From contig NZ_CP069213.1 of assembly GCF_016834455.1 (NCBI RefSeq), forward strand, positions 806,501 through 870,500: DNA of 64,000 bases, read 5' to 3'. The translations under genes were made by a program, and so were the position numbers. Source of the stretch: Shewanella litorisediminis (GTDB lineage: Bacteria; Pseudomonadota; Gammaproteobacteria; Enterobacterales; Shewanellaceae). Positions 49,360 through 58,991 of this stretch are shown one piece after another. Within the stretch, counting starts at the first letter, position 1, and each line of letters begins with the position of its first letter. The notes beneath the pieces are model-generated. The model had not been told where the DNA came from, did not search any database, and saw only the letters and a program-made list of their open reading frames with translations.

Positions 49360-50469
49360 GTGATTGTATTTAGATATCTTTTCAAAGAAGTTTTCAAGGC
49401 ACAAATCGCGGTACTTTTGGTGCTGTTGACTGTTTTTATCAGCCAGCATTTTGTCCGTGTACTTGCCGACGCGTCGGACGGTGAGTTTCCTGCCTCTTTA
49501 GTCGTTACCTTGCTTGGGTTGAACCTACCCTATCTTGCCGTGCTCGTGCTGCCCCTGAGCTTGTTTCTTGGCATTTTGATGGCCCATGGGCGCATGTACT
49601 CCGAAAACGAGATGGTGGTGTTTCACGGGGTTGGGGTGAGTGAATGGTATGTCACCCGGGTTACCCTGCTGCTCGCTGCGCTCAATATGCTGTTTACCGG
49701 CTATTTGTCTCTGTTTGTGACGCCCTGGGCGGAAGAGCGCCAAAATCAGGTGCTGGAAAAAGCCCAGTCTGAAGCGGGGCTTGCTGCCCTGGTGCAGGGC
49801 CGTTTTCAAACCAGTCCCGATGGCCGCGCTGTACTCTTTGTGGAAAAAATCGGTAAAGACAATGAGCTGGAAAAGGTGTTCGTGGCCCAGCTACCGGATC
49901 CCGATGATGAGCATGGCCAGATAAATCTGGTTTCTGCTGCCGGCGGTAAGGTGGTGGAGGATGCCAGTGGCGCTCAGCAGCTCAAGCTGAACGACGGCGT
50001 GCGCTATCAGGGTTCGCCCAAGGGCCTGGACTATCAGGTGCTGGAATTTGGCGGCTACGGCATGCAAATCAAAGAGCAGGCAGTGGATCAGCGCAGACGT
50101 AAGATGTCGGCTCTGCCCCTGAATCAGTTAATGCAGCAGGGCACACCCGAAGCCGTGGCCGAGCTGCACTGGCGTATTGCTATCCCCTTGGCTATCCCCC
50201 TGATGACCCTAATTGCCGTTCCCATGGCACGGGTTAATGTGCGTCAGGGCAAGTTTGCCAAAATGCTGCCGGCAATCCTCTTGTACCTTGGTTATTTCGG
50301 TTTGATGGTGGCCGGGCGCAAGGCGCTGGAGGATGAAGTGGTTCCCGCGTTTCTGGGGATGTGGTGGATACATCTGTCGGCCCTGGTGATGGGTATTATG
50401 CTGCTTGGCAAGGAGCGGCCACTGGGCGCAAAACTCAGTGGAAGGTTCAAACGGAGGGCCGCAGTATGA
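49360..50469 (+). CDS. lptF: LPS export ABC transporter permease LptF
   Basis: A 369-residue YjgP/YjgQ-family membrane protein from a GTG start. Membrane segments at the N-terminus (IAVLLVLLTVFISQHFV) and C-terminus flank a large periplasmic beta-jellyroll domain (about residues 130-260). With LptG and LptB it extracts lipopolysaccharide from the inner membrane. MYSENEMVVFHGVGVSEWYV is a conserved LptF stretch contacting LptB. Its stop overlaps the lptG ATG (ATGA). Confidence 0.97.
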   Translation: MIVFRYLFKEVFKAQIAVLLVLLTVFISQHFVRVLADASDGEFPASLVVTLLGLNLPYLAVLVLPLSLFLGILMAHGRMYSENEMVVFHGVGVSEWYVTRVTLLLAALNMLFTGYLSLFVTPWAEERQNQVLEKAQSEAGLAALVQGRFQTSPDGRAVLFVEKIGKDNELEKVFVAQLPDPDDEHGQINLVSAAGGKVVEDASGAQQLKLNDGVRYQGSPKGLDYQVLEFGGYGMQIKEQAVDQRRRKMSALPLNQLMQQGTPEAVAELHWRIAIPLAIPLMTLIAVPMARVNVRQGKFAKMLPAILLYLGYFGLMVAGRKALEDEVVPAFLGMWWIHLSALVMGIMLLGKERPLGAKLSGRFKRRAAV

Positions 50470-51524
50470 GCATTCTGGACTGGTATATTGCCCGGGTGCT
50501 TATCAGCACCTCATCCCTGTGTTTGCTGGTACTGACCGGCCTGTCCGGCATTATCAAGTGGGTCGATCAGCTGCGCGTGGTGGGTCGTGGCAGCTACACC
50601 ATGATGGATGCCGGTGTGTATGTGCTGTTTCTTATCCCCCGTGATATCGAGATGTTTTTCCCCATGGCGGTGCTGCTGGGCGCCCTGATTGGCCTTGGCA
50701 TGATGGCCGCCAACTCTGAGTTGGTGGTGATGCAGGCCTCGGGTCAGTCGCGGCTGCAAATTACCGTATCGGCCATGAAAACCGCGGTACCGCTGATGCT
50801 GCTGGTGATGGCGCTTGGTGAGTGGGTTGCACCCGCCGCAGAGCAGCGCGCCAACGAGCTGAAGGCCACCATGATTTCCGGCGGCAGTCTGATTAAGTCC
50901 CACAGGGGGATTTGGGCCAAAGACGGCGACCTCTTTGTGAACATCGGCGAAGTCTCGGACATCAATACGCTTGGCAATATCACCCTGTACGAGTTTGACC
51001 AGAATGAGCGTCTGAACCATGTGGTCAATGCGCGCCGGGCGATCTTTGATGGTAAGGCCTGGCAGATGCAGGACGTGAGTAAGACCCATATCACCGAAGA
51101 AGCCATCGTCAGGGAAGAAGTCGACAGCGAGATTTGGCAGTCGAGCCTGACGCCGGACAAACTCAGTGTGGTATCTGTGAAACCTGAATCCCTGTCTATC
51201 CAGGGGCTGATGGGGTATCTGGATTATCTGCGCATTAACAGCCAGGACCCCAGCCGTTACGAGTTAGCCTTGTGGCGTAAGCTGATGCAGCCGGTGACAG
51301 TCGCCGTGATGATGCTGGTGGCCCTGTCCTTCGTCTTCGGTCCGCTTCGCAGCGTAACCATGGGCGCCAGGGTACTTTTGGGTGTGGTGGCCGGTTTCAG
51401 CTTCTATATCTGCAACGAAATCTTCGGCCCAATGACCATGGTTTATCAGCTGCCGGCCTTTATTGGGGCGGGCGCACCGGCGCTCTTGTTCGCCAGTGCG
51501 GCGGTGTTCTATATCCGGCGCTGA
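50466..51524 (+). CDS. lptG: LPS export ABC transporter permease LptG
   Basis: A 352-residue partner of LptF from ATG 50466, overlapping the lptF stop by 4 bases. N-terminal membrane helix (VLISTSSLCLLVLTGLSGIIKWVDQ), the loop GMMAANSELVVMQASGQSRLQI typical of YjgQ, a periplasmic jellyroll domain and C-terminal helices (RSVTMGARVLLGVVAGFSFYI). Essential LPS transport in the inner membrane. Confidence 0.97.
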   Translation: MSILDWYIARVLISTSSLCLLVLTGLSGIIKWVDQLRVVGRGSYTMMDAGVYVLFLIPRDIEMFFPMAVLLGALIGLGMMAANSELVVMQASGQSRLQITVSAMKTAVPLMLLVMALGEWVAPAAEQRANELKATMISGGSLIKSHRGIWAKDGDLFVNIGEVSDINTLGNITLYEFDQNERLNHVVNARRAIFDGKAWQMQDVSKTHITEEAIVREEVDSEIWQSSLTPDKLSVVSVKPESLSIQGLMGYLDYLRINSQDPSRYELALWRKLMQPVTVAVMMLVALSFVFGPLRSVTMGARVLLGVVAGFSFYICNEIFGPMTMVYQLPAFIGAGAPALLFASAAVFYIRR

Positions 51525-51541
51525 CCGTGACATAGGAAAGT

Positions 51542-51570
51542 AAAAAGGGCACCCAGGGTGCCCTTTTTAT
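51542..51570. terminator. Terminator after lptG
   Basis: AAAAAGGGCACCC-AG-GGTGCCCTTTTTATTT, strong plus-strand terminator; the A-run lets it serve the opposite strand too. Confidence 0.9.
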
Positions 51571-51647
51571 TTGCTCGTTGTGTGTCAGCGGCTCTGTGGC
51601 CTTTGGCTATCACAAAGGGTGACTGCACTAGCGGTACGGCATTAGCC

Positions 51648-52160
51648 TTACTGCATACCGTGCCAGTTTTTCATCTGGTTGGCTTCCGCCGACAGTACCA
51701 CCACTTCGGAGCGGGTCATCTTATCCTGCAGCGCCAGCTTGTCGGGATTGATAAGGATAAAAAGATTCCCTAAACCGAACAGTGACCATACCAGACGGGC
51801 GGCTGCGGCAATAAAGCTCAAGTTTTGGCCGTTGGGGTGCTGCACCTTCAAACGCCAGGCACGCATGCCGAGGGTTTGGCCACCACGGCTCCAAAACACC
51901 ACATAAAACATCGCCACACACAGCAGTATCCAGGCAAAGTTTAAATTGCGATACAGGGAGTTGGCATTCATCACATCAATGACATGCTCGTGGCCGCCGC
52001 GGTCAATCAGGCCCACATTCACCAGCACGGCAAAGAGGGCAAAGCTGACCACGCCCGCGAGGATCCACACCGCGGCTGCCAGCATAAGGTCGTACACCAT
52101 GGCCCCCAGGCGGCGGAAAAAACCCGCGCGGGGAAAGTTGGCATGTTCTTGATTTATCAT
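51648..52160 (-). CDS. RDD-family membrane protein
   Basis: A 170-residue protein with the RDD fold: PRAGFFRRLGAMVYDLMLAAAVW (Arg and Asp of the motif), a second hydrophobic pair, then GQTLGMRAWRLKVQ and a third membrane segment. RDD proteins are small inner-membrane proteins, some implicated in ion exchange. It lies just 3 bp after an 83-residue gene on the same strand, suggesting one transcript. Confidence 0.85.
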   Translation of the reverse strand: MINQEHANFPRAGFFRRLGAMVYDLMLAAAVWILAGVVSFALFAVLVNVGLIDRGGHEHVIDVMNANSLYRNLNFAWILLCVAMFYVVFWSRGGQTLGMRAWRLKVQHPNGQNLSFIAAAARLVWSLFGLGNLFILINPDKLALQDKMTRSEVVVLSAEANQMKNWHGMQ

Positions 52161-52163
52161 AAT

Positions 52164-52415
52164 TCAGACCTGTTCATCGTCCCGCAGCATACGAATGTCT
52201 TTAAAACCCATGCGGGCAAATTCGTTCAAACGGTAGCTTTTGAGGGCGCCCTTGCCTTTGGCGGTCATGGCAACCTGTTGTTCCATTGCCAGAAAACGGG
52301 TGAGGTCCACCCCTTCGGCAGCGGCTGCGGCCTCGTACATATCGTGGTACTTGTCGTAGGCAAAGTTAATCACTTTTGCCTGGCCTTTGTAGGTGTATGC
52401 AACCTGACGTGCCAT
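52164..52415 (-). CDS. Small conserved hypothetical protein
   Basis: An 83-residue soluble protein, MARQVAYTYKGQAKVINF..., with a helical middle (YEAAAAAEGVDLTRFLAMEQQ) and the basic segment GKGALKSYRLNEFARMGF. No domain recognised. The spacing of 3 bp to the RDD gene supports co-transcription. Confidence 0.65.
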   Translation of the reverse strand: MARQVAYTYKGQAKVINFAYDKYHDMYEAAAAAEGVDLTRFLAMEQQVAMTAKGKGALKSYRLNEFARMGFKDIRMLRDDEQV

Positions 52416-52436
52416 GGTAAAACCCTTTCGTTGTTT

Positions 52437-52787
52437 TTAGCTGAATTCGCTGCGGAAAATAAAGTACACCGCCCCGAGAATGCACAGACCCGCCCAGAGG
52501 TAGTCGAGTTTCAATGGCTCTTTGAGATAGAAATAGGCAAAGGGCACAAACAGACTCAGTGTAATCACTTCCTGCAAAATTTTAAGCTGGCCCACGTTCA
52601 TCACCGTGTAGCCGATGCGATTGGCCGGGACCTGCAACAGATACTCGAACAGGGCGATGCCCCAGCTGACCAACGCCGCAATTATCCATGGTTTATGGTT
52701 AAGCGACTTAAGATGCCCATACCAGGCAAATGTCATAAAGATATTCGACAGGCAGAGCAGGGCAACCGTGGTCAGTGCTGGGTGCAT
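52437..52787 (-). CDS. DUF486-family small membrane protein
   Basis: A 116-residue protein with four hydrophobic helices resembling half of an EamA/DMT transporter. LSNIFMTFAWYGHLK, the central VPANRIGYTVMNVGQLKILQEVITL and FAYFYLKEPLKLDYLWAGLCI are typical of DUF486. Probably inner-membrane; function unknown. 7 bp separate its start from the upstream acetyltransferase stop. Confidence 0.85.
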   Translation of the reverse strand: MHPALTTVALLCLSNIFMTFAWYGHLKSLNHKPWIIAALVSWGIALFEYLLQVPANRIGYTVMNVGQLKILQEVITLSLFVPFAYFYLKEPLKLDYLWAGLCILGAVYFIFRSEFS

Positions 52788-52794
52788 TATTGCC

Positions 52795-53274
52795 TCACAG
52801 GGGCAGTATCATATAGCTGGCATCGTCACTGTAGCTGCCAAGGCATTTTAGGCTTTGGCTGTCGGCGAAGCCCTGACGGCGCCAGTAGCTGTCGGCGCCC
52901 TGAACCGCCACAAGAGACAGAGAGTTCAGTGACCAGCGCTCGGCCAGTTGCTTGAGTTTGGACAGCGCCTTGCCACCGGCACCCAGGCCCTGGGCACCGG
53001 CAGAAATGGCCATGTCGTGCAGATACAGGGTATTGGGCGTGGGCAGTTCGGTCAGGGCGTGATACAGGGGAGGCGGCGTGGTTTCCACCCAGGGGTGTGC
53101 CAAACAATACCCCAGCACCTGGCCGTCTTTTTCCATAACAAAACACGAGTCTGGTGAGACTTCCCACTTGCTTTTCAGCACGTGTAACGGCTCTGGTTCC
53201 ACTGCGTTGTAGCATTCGTCCTGAATGTTGAGAATTGCCGGCCAATCGTTGGCCTGAATCGCCCTGAGTTGCAT
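52795..53274 (-). CDS. GNAT-family N-acetyltransferase
   Basis: A 159-residue acetyltransferase: MQLRAIQANDWPAILNIQDE at the start, VLGYCLAHPW, LYLHDMAISAGAQGLGAGGKALSKL with the acetyl-CoA-binding R/Q-x-x-G-x-G/A-type loop (QGLGAGG), and SYWRRQGF. The substrate is unknown. It leads the DUF486 gene in a probable two-gene unit. Confidence 0.85.
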   Translation of the reverse strand: MQLRAIQANDWPAILNIQDECYNAVEPEPLHVLKSKWEVSPDSCFVMEKDGQVLGYCLAHPWVETTPPPLYHALTELPTPNTLYLHDMAISAGAQGLGAGGKALSKLKQLAERWSLNSLSLVAVQGADSYWRRQGFADSQSLKCLGSYSDDASYMILPL

Positions 53275-53336
53275 GGTACGCCCTTTGTTTACTGCCTGTT
53301 CAAATCACAAAGGGCGCAATTATACCCGAGACTGGG

Positions 53337-54818
53337 TTATTCGCCCAGATAGCGCTGACGCAGGTGCTGCTCCAGATAGCGGAAGTTGAGTGCCTCGCCG
53401 GTGGCGGCCTTGACGAGGCTGTCGGTATCCATGAGTGAACCCTGTGACCAGATATGCTGCTCAAGCCAGGCAAAAACCTCGGAAAGGCGCCCCTGGCCTA
53501 TGGCAAGCTCCAGCGGTCCCAATGTTTTTTCCATGGCAAAGCGCAGCTGTGCGGCGTACATGGCACCCAGGGTATAACTTGGGAAATACCCCAGTTCCCC
53601 CAGGGTCCAGTGGATGTCCTGCATGCAGCCGTTTCGATAATCGCCATCTGTGTTAATCCCCAGCAGTGCCTGCATGCCCGCTGACCAGAAGTCCGGCAAG
53701 TCGGCCACGGCCAGTGAGCCGTCCATCAGTGCCTTTTCGGCATCGAATCGCAGCAGAATATGGCAGGGGTAAGTGACTTCGTCGGCATCGACCCGGATGA
53801 GGCCCGGCTTGACCCGGGTATAGAGGTTGACCAGGGTATCCGGGCTGAAATCACGCCCCAGATGACGGTTGATGATGGGGGTGATGAGCTCGATAAAGGG
53901 TTTGCTGGCAGCCAGCTGCATTTCAAAAAACAGACTCTGGCTCTCGTGGATACCCATGGAGCGCGCAAGCCCGGCCGGTTGGCCCCGAAGCGCCAACGGC
54001 AGGCCCTGCTCATAGCGGGCGTGGCCGGTTTCGTGGATGATGCCAAGCAGGGCGCCGGTAAAGTCATCTTCCCGGTAGCGGGTGGTGAGGCGCACATCCC
54101 CCGGCACGCCGCCGCAGAAGGGGTGGCTTGAGACATCAAGTCGCCCCTGATTGAAGTCAAACCCCAGCAGCGCCATGAGTTCACGGCCTATCTTCTCCTG
54201 AGCGCCTATGTCGAAAGGCCCATCAAGCTGGATAACCGGATCGCTGGCCTGTTTGTCGAGGATCTGCTGGATAAGGCCTGGAAGCGTGCTGCGAAGCCCG
54301 GCAAAGGTGGTTTCAAGGGTGGCGGCTCTCATGCCGGGTTCAAACTTATCCAGCAAGGTATCGTAGGGAGAAAGCCCTGTGACTGCCGCCCGGTGGCCGG
54401 CCTCTTCCCGTACCAGTGCCATCACGTTTTCGAGATTGGGTTTAAAGCCAAGCCAGTCATTGTGTTTACGCTGCTCGCGCCAGGCGTTTTCGCACTGATA
54501 CGCGGCCTTGGTCTTGGCTTCAACCAGCGCCTGGGGTACTGCGATGGCCTGCTGGCACTGGTATTTCATCTCCCGCAGGTTGGCCTGCTCATCAGCTGTA
54601 AGGGGCTCAGACTCGGCGTTATTGATTTCGTCCAGTAACCAGGGCGCGGTGCGAAGCCCATGGATATGGCCTGCCAGCGTTGCCATGGCATCGCTGCGGC
54701 CTTCGCTGCCGCCCATGGGCATCATGGTGGCCTGATCCCAGTCGCCCAGGGCGCTGAAGTGTTCAAAGTGGGAAATCTGGGCAAAATGGCCCTTGAGCTT
54801 AAGGTAACTTGTCGTCAT
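53337..54818 (-). CDS. M32-family metallocarboxypeptidase
   Basis: A 493-residue thermostable-carboxypeptidase-Taq-type enzyme, usual length about 500. Zinc motif HETGH in GIIHETGHARYEQGLP, with the downstream SMGIHESQSLFFEMQ Glu ligand region and YPCHILLRFDAEKAL. N-terminal DWDQATMMPMGGSEGRSDAMATL is typical. Cytosolic; it removes C-terminal residues. Divergent from yqiJ, single gene. Confidence 0.93.
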   Translation of the reverse strand: MTTSYLKLKGHFAQISHFEHFSALGDWDQATMMPMGGSEGRSDAMATLAGHIHGLRTAPWLLDEINNAESEPLTADEQANLREMKYQCQQAIAVPQALVEAKTKAAYQCENAWREQRKHNDWLGFKPNLENVMALVREEAGHRAAVTGLSPYDTLLDKFEPGMRAATLETTFAGLRSTLPGLIQQILDKQASDPVIQLDGPFDIGAQEKIGRELMALLGFDFNQGRLDVSSHPFCGGVPGDVRLTTRYREDDFTGALLGIIHETGHARYEQGLPLALRGQPAGLARSMGIHESQSLFFEMQLAASKPFIELITPIINRHLGRDFSPDTLVNLYTRVKPGLIRVDADEVTYPCHILLRFDAEKALMDGSLAVADLPDFWSAGMQALLGINTDGDYRNGCMQDIHWTLGELGYFPSYTLGAMYAAQLRFAMEKTLGPLELAIGQGRLSEVFAWLEQHIWSQGSLMDTDSLVKAATGEALNFRYLEQHLRQRYLGE

Positions 54819-54971
54819 GGGATCGAGAGCTTAATGGGTTTGCGCCTATCTTAGCGGATAAGCCCCGAGAGCGGGTAAAAATGCTTGGCAAAGACTCACG
54901 CTTTGATATGCTCGGATTTCTTGCACCAAAAGTCGCAGCCACGGAATAGCATTCTGTACAAGGAGTTGATA

Positions 54972-55607
54972 ATGCTTGGCTTTCTATTTGCTGATGCAAA
55001 CTTTCCATTCAGTATCGTATTAACTGTCATTCTGCTGCTGGGGATAATCGAAGCCCTGGCACTGGTCACCGGCCTGAGCCTGATGGGGCTGCTCAAAGAC
55101 TGGGATTTGGCCGATGTCGATATGGACGCAGACATCGCAGGAGGCGGCCTCACCGGTTTGATTGGCTGGCTGTGTCTGAACCGCTTGCCCCTGCTGATTT
55201 GGCTGGTGCTGGCCATGACCTGCTTTGTGATTGCCGGCTACAGCCTCAATTTCCTCTTTATTAGCTTACTCGGTCAGCCGCTGGTGCAGTGGATGTCTGT
55301 GCCTTTGGCCATTGCGGGCGCGGCGCTGGGTTGTCGTTTCCTCGGCGCGCCGCTGGCTGACATGCTGCCCAAAAATGAAAGCAGTGCCCTGTCCATTGAT
55401 GAACTCAGTGGCTGCGTGGCAACCATCACCCTTGGCCGGGCGGTAAAGGGCAACCCGTCAGAGGCGCTGGTAAAAGACCAGTTTCAACAAAAACACTATG
55501 TGTTGGTGGAGCCCGAAACGGCCGGGGATGAATTTATTCAGGGCACTCAGGTAGTGCTTATTCGCAGGGTGGGCCGGGTGTGGTCCGCCAGTCAATTTAC
55601 TCAATAA
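54972..55607 (+). CDS. yqiJ: YqiJ-like membrane protein with OB-fold
   Basis: About 211 residues from ATG 54972 (AGGAG 7 bases upstream). Membrane segments at residues about 10-35 and 75-100, then a C-terminal soluble domain (VATITLGRAVKGNPSEALVKD...GTQVVLIRR) of OB-fold type resembling NfeD-like proteins. It precedes a flotillin-like gene by 26 bp, the conserved yqiJ-yqiK pair thought to organise membrane microdomains. Confidence 0.87.
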   Translation: MLGFLFADANFPFSIVLTVILLLGIIEALALVTGLSLMGLLKDWDLADVDMDADIAGGGLTGLIGWLCLNRLPLLIWLVLAMTCFVIAGYSLNFLFISLLGQPLVQWMSVPLAIAGAALGCRFLGAPLADMLPKNESSALSIDELSGCVATITLGRAVKGNPSEALVKDQFQQKHYVLVEPETAGDEFIQGTQVVLIRRVGRVWSASQFTQ

Positions 55608-55633
55608 ACTGTTGTAGATAACAAGGAAGCTAG

Positions 55634-57391
55634 ATGGACAACTCACAGATTTTTACCGATAGCGGCACCTTTATGCTGATGATAGCCGGCGTGGCGGTAT
55701 TGGGACTTTTGGTAATCGGGCTGATTTTCGCCAAGCTCTATCGCCGCGCCACCAAAGAAACCGCCTTTGTGCGGACCGGTTTTGGTGGTGAAAAGGTGGT
55801 CAAGGATGGGGGCGCCATCGTGCTGCCGGTACTGCATGAAACCATCCACGTGAACATGAACACCCTGCGCATTGAAGTGGAAAAAACCCAGAAAGACGCC
55901 CTTATCACCAAAGACCGCATGCGGGTGGACGTGAAAGCGGACTTCTACCTGAGAGTCGCGCCCCACGCCGAGGGCATTTCCATGGCGGCGCAAACCCTGG
56001 GTACCCGTACCACCCGGGTGGAAGAGCTGAAAAAGTTGATGGAGTCCAAGTTTGTTGACGTGTTGCGTGCCGTGGCCGCCGAAATGACCATGACCGAAAT
56101 GCACGAGCAGCGCGCCGATTTCGTGCAGCGGGTACAAAACAACGTGGCCAACGATCTTGAGAAAAACGGTTTGGAGCTGGAGTCTGTGTCTCTGACCGGC
56201 TTTGACCAGACCGAACTTGATTTTTTCAATGAAAATAATGCGTTTGACGCGGAAGGTCGCGCGCGTCTGGCCAAAATCATCGAAGAAAAGCGTAAAGAAA
56301 CCAACGATATCCAGCAGGAAAACCGCATCAAGATAGAGATGCGTAACCTGGAAGCCGAAAAAGAGTCACTGGAAATCAAAAAGTCGGAAGAAGAAGCGCG
56401 TCTGGTGCAGCAGCAGGCGCTGGAATTCAAGCGCGCCGAGCAGAAAGCGGAAATTATCAAGCAGCGGGAGCAGAAGGCCCGTGAAGAGCGTGAGGCGGAA
56501 ATCGCCAAGGAGCGCGCCATCGAAGCGGCCGAAATTGAAAAGACCCGGGAAATCGAAACCCGCGAAATCGAAAAACGCAAAACCATCGAGCAGGCCCGTA
56601 TTCAGCAGCAGCGTGACATCGAAGTCTCCGAGCAGGAAAAGCAAATTGCCGTTGCCGCCAAGTCGGAAGAAGAGTCGGCCGCCCGTGCCCGTGCCGCCGA
56701 AGCTGAAAAGCTGAAAGTGGAGAAAGAAGAAGCGGTTATCACAGTGCGTCAGGTGGCCGAAGCCAATCGTCGTAAAGAGATTGAAGTGATTGATGCCCGT
56801 AAAGAAGCCGAACGAGAGGCTGTGGGCGTCACTGTGCAGGCCGAAGCGGAAAAACGCGCAGCAGAAGACCGCTCATCCGCCATCCTCACCGAAGCCCGTG
56901 CCAATGCCGATGCCAAGAAGCTCAAGGCCGAAGCCGATGAGAAGGTGTATGCGGTGGAAGCGGCCGGTAAGCAGGCCCTGTACGAGGCCGAAAACGTGCT
57001 CCGTGACGAACAGATTGAGCTGCAAAAATCCCTGGCCATTCTGCGCGCCCTGCCGGAGATTGTCGCCAATGCGGTTAAGCCGCTGGAAAACATCGAAGGC
57101 ATTAAGATTTTGCAGGGTTATGGTGCAAGCGGTGCCACGTTGGCGACGGGTGAAGGCGCCGCGAATGGCGGGATTGCCGAGCAGGTGACCCAGGCGGCGC
57201 TCAACTACCGCGCCAACGCCCCGGTGGTGGATGCCATGCTCCGTGAACTCGGGCTGGTGGACAAAGACAAAGGCGGCCTCAATGACCTCCTCAACGGCAA
57301 CAATGCGCTTACCACCCAGGCGATGAAGGTAGTGGAGCAGGCCAATGTGAAACTGAACGGTTATAGCGTGGGGGAGCAGAGAGCCGACTGA
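55634..57391 (+). CDS. yqiK: Flotillin-like SPFH protein YqiK
   Basis: A 585-residue protein: N-terminal membrane anchor (FMLMIAGVAVLGLLVIGLIFAKLY), SPFH/band-7 domain (about 40-210, with VHVNMNTLRIEVEKTQKDAL-like core), a very long charged coiled coil of Glu/Lys/Ala-rich heptads (about 215-450), and a C-terminal flotillin region. Such proteins oligomerise at the inner membrane. It is paired with yqiJ and followed by a terminator. Confidence 0.93.
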   Translation: MDNSQIFTDSGTFMLMIAGVAVLGLLVIGLIFAKLYRRATKETAFVRTGFGGEKVVKDGGAIVLPVLHETIHVNMNTLRIEVEKTQKDALITKDRMRVDVKADFYLRVAPHAEGISMAAQTLGTRTTRVEELKKLMESKFVDVLRAVAAEMTMTEMHEQRADFVQRVQNNVANDLEKNGLELESVSLTGFDQTELDFFNENNAFDAEGRARLAKIIEEKRKETNDIQQENRIKIEMRNLEAEKESLEIKKSEEEARLVQQQALEFKRAEQKAEIIKQREQKAREEREAEIAKERAIEAAEIEKTREIETREIEKRKTIEQARIQQQRDIEVSEQEKQIAVAAKSEEESAARARAAEAEKLKVEKEEAVITVRQVAEANRRKEIEVIDARKEAEREAVGVTVQAEAEKRAAEDRSSAILTEARANADAKKLKAEADEKVYAVEAAGKQALYEAENVLRDEQIELQKSLAILRALPEIVANAVKPLENIEGIKILQGYGASGATLATGEGAANGGIAEQVTQAALNYRANAPVVDAMLRELGLVDKDKGGLNDLLNGNNALTTQAMKVVEQANVKLNGYSVGEQRAD

Positions 57392-57416
57392 GCGGCAATC
57401 TGAACTCCTTATCCTG

Positions 57417-57439
57417 AAAGCGCCTGCGGGCGCTTTTTT
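57417..57439 (+). terminator. Terminator after yqiK
   Basis: AAAGCGCC-TGC-GGGCGCTTTTTT, stem with a T-run 26 bp beyond the yqiK stop. Confidence 0.85.
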
Positions 57440-57500
57440 ACTGGCTAATTTGTAAGAGTTTAAAGGGGATAGGTAGGCTTGAATGAGCTGTTATCCACTG

Positions 57501-58250
57501 TCACTGGGTTGTTTCAATGGAGTGGGTGTACTTGTCTATCAGCGCATCTATGGTGCCGTCGGCCTTTAAGGCGGCAATGGCACGATTGATGGCCGGCAGC
57601 AGGGCTGCGCGCTCTTTACGTAATCGGAACACCAGGTCGCCCGATGAGTGCTCGGCCGCCAGAGCGATGGGCAAGTCCAACTTGGATGACCAGTAAAGGG
57701 CTGTGTAATCACCACTGATAGCGGCACTTATTCTCTGGCGATGCAGGGCTTTTATCAGCTCCTGTTCTGACTTGAAATCGGCGCGGATGAACTCGTGGTC
57801 ATCATGGTACAGATACCCCATTACGGTACCGATTTCCTTGCCCTTGATACTGCTGATGTCGGCCCATCTTTCCTGATTCTGCGGCAGGGTGATGATGTGC
57901 TCGGTGATTTGCATTATGGGGTCGGATTTCACAAACAGGGGACCAAAATCCCCGTGCTCAAACCAGCTGGGGCTGACAATGTCAAAATCCAGGGTGCCTT
58001 TTTCCAGCGCCTGATTGGTGCGGTTGGGTGGCAAGGGCACGTTCTGCCCCTGGACGCCGGCGCGTTCCAACAGCAGCGGCAGCAGCTCAGACATGAGTCC
58101 GGGCGCCTGCGGACTGTCGGGGATGTAATAGGGGTACCAACTGCTGGACCCGGTGATGCAATACTTGAGCGTGGGAGAATTGGGCGTGCTTTCTGCCGCA
58201 GCTATCATTGAAAACAACATCAGAGCAAACAGGGCAACACGTCGCATCAT
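57501..58250 (-). CDS. Periplasmic solute-binding protein (SBP family 3-like)
   Basis: A 249-residue protein with signal peptide MMRRVALFALMLFSMIAAA and then a family 3 type fold: LKYCITGSSSWYPYYIPD, GLMSELLPLLLERAG, LDFDIVSPSWFEHG, IKGKEIGTVMGYLYHD and a C-terminal LLPAINRAIAALKADGTIDALIDKY. No transporter genes adjoin it, so it may be a stand-alone sensor-type binding protein. Ligand unknown. Confidence 0.85.
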   Translation of the reverse strand: MMRRVALFALMLFSMIAAAESTPNSPTLKYCITGSSSWYPYYIPDSPQAPGLMSELLPLLLERAGVQGQNVPLPPNRTNQALEKGTLDFDIVSPSWFEHGDFGPLFVKSDPIMQITEHIITLPQNQERWADISSIKGKEIGTVMGYLYHDDHEFIRADFKSEQELIKALHRQRISAAISGDYTALYWSSKLDLPIALAAEHSSGDLVFRLRKERAALLPAINRAIAALKADGTIDALIDKYTHSIETTQ

Positions 58251-58291
58251 CGGGGCTCCATCTGTGGGTTCCCCCTCACTGTACGCTTTTG

Positions 58292-58927
58292 TTAATGAAA
58301 TGTCAGCAGGGCCAAAGAAGGCAGATTGTTTTTGGGAAACAATCTATAGCTCTTGTGATGTTTGATAAGTGACGATTTTTTATCGCCTTGTGTCAGCATG
58401 AGTCCATGACTGAATGCAAGGTTGGCAAGGTACTTTTCGTCAGCACGAACAAACAGGCTGATGGGCTTGATGAGCTCGCCATCCTGAATGTGCTGCTGAT
58501 ATTCATCGGCGCAAACGATGATGGACGACTGGCCATCGGCATCGAGCTTAAGCTTGGTTTTGATAGGGGTGTCAGTGTAGACAATGATGTCCTGCTGCCG
58601 GGCTTCTTCCAGCATGGCAGCAAGGGCGCTGCCGAGTCCGCTGGTGTGCTCAGCCAGCGTGGAATACTGATGACGAATGGTTTGCAGCAATCGCTTGAGC
58701 TGGGCCGATGCACCCAGGCTGCGTCCCTGACGCACCCAGAGGGTGAGTTCTCCGGCAATGGCTTTATCGTAGTGTTTGTCTTTTAATGCCTGAGCCATCC
58801 AGTTACACAGGAAGTGGCTTTGCTGCGCTTCGGTGGCGTGGGCCGCTCCGGCATGGGATGCATCCAGAGCGTTCAGGGCGGCGGTGGCCATGGCCAGCAG
58901 AGAAGCGTTGTAATTCGGCGTCGACAT
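58292..58927 (-). CDS. DUF2913-family protein
   Basis: About 211 residues if started at ATG 58927; earlier in-frame ATGs at 58942 and 58939 are possible. WVRQGRSLGASAQLKRLLQTI, IIVCADEYQQHIQDGELIKPISLFVRADE and SLIKHHKSYRLF match my memory of DUF2913 proteins from Vibrio and Shewanella. Soluble, no signal peptide in the chosen model. Function unknown. It follows the peroxiredoxin-like gene with about 64 bp between. Confidence 0.7.
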   Translation of the reverse strand: MSTPNYNASLLAMATAALNALDASHAGAAHATEAQQSHFLCNWMAQALKDKHYDKAIAGELTLWVRQGRSLGASAQLKRLLQTIRHQYSTLAEHTSGLGSALAAMLEEARQQDIIVYTDTPIKTKLKLDADGQSSIIVCADEYQQHIQDGELIKPISLFVRADEKYLANLAFSHGLMLTQGDKKSSLIKHHKSYRLFPKNNLPSLALLTFH

Positions 58928-58991
58928 AAGCATATCCATCATTGAAAGGCTGCTTATTGTAAGGACGCCGAATTGGCGCTGTAAAGCGGCT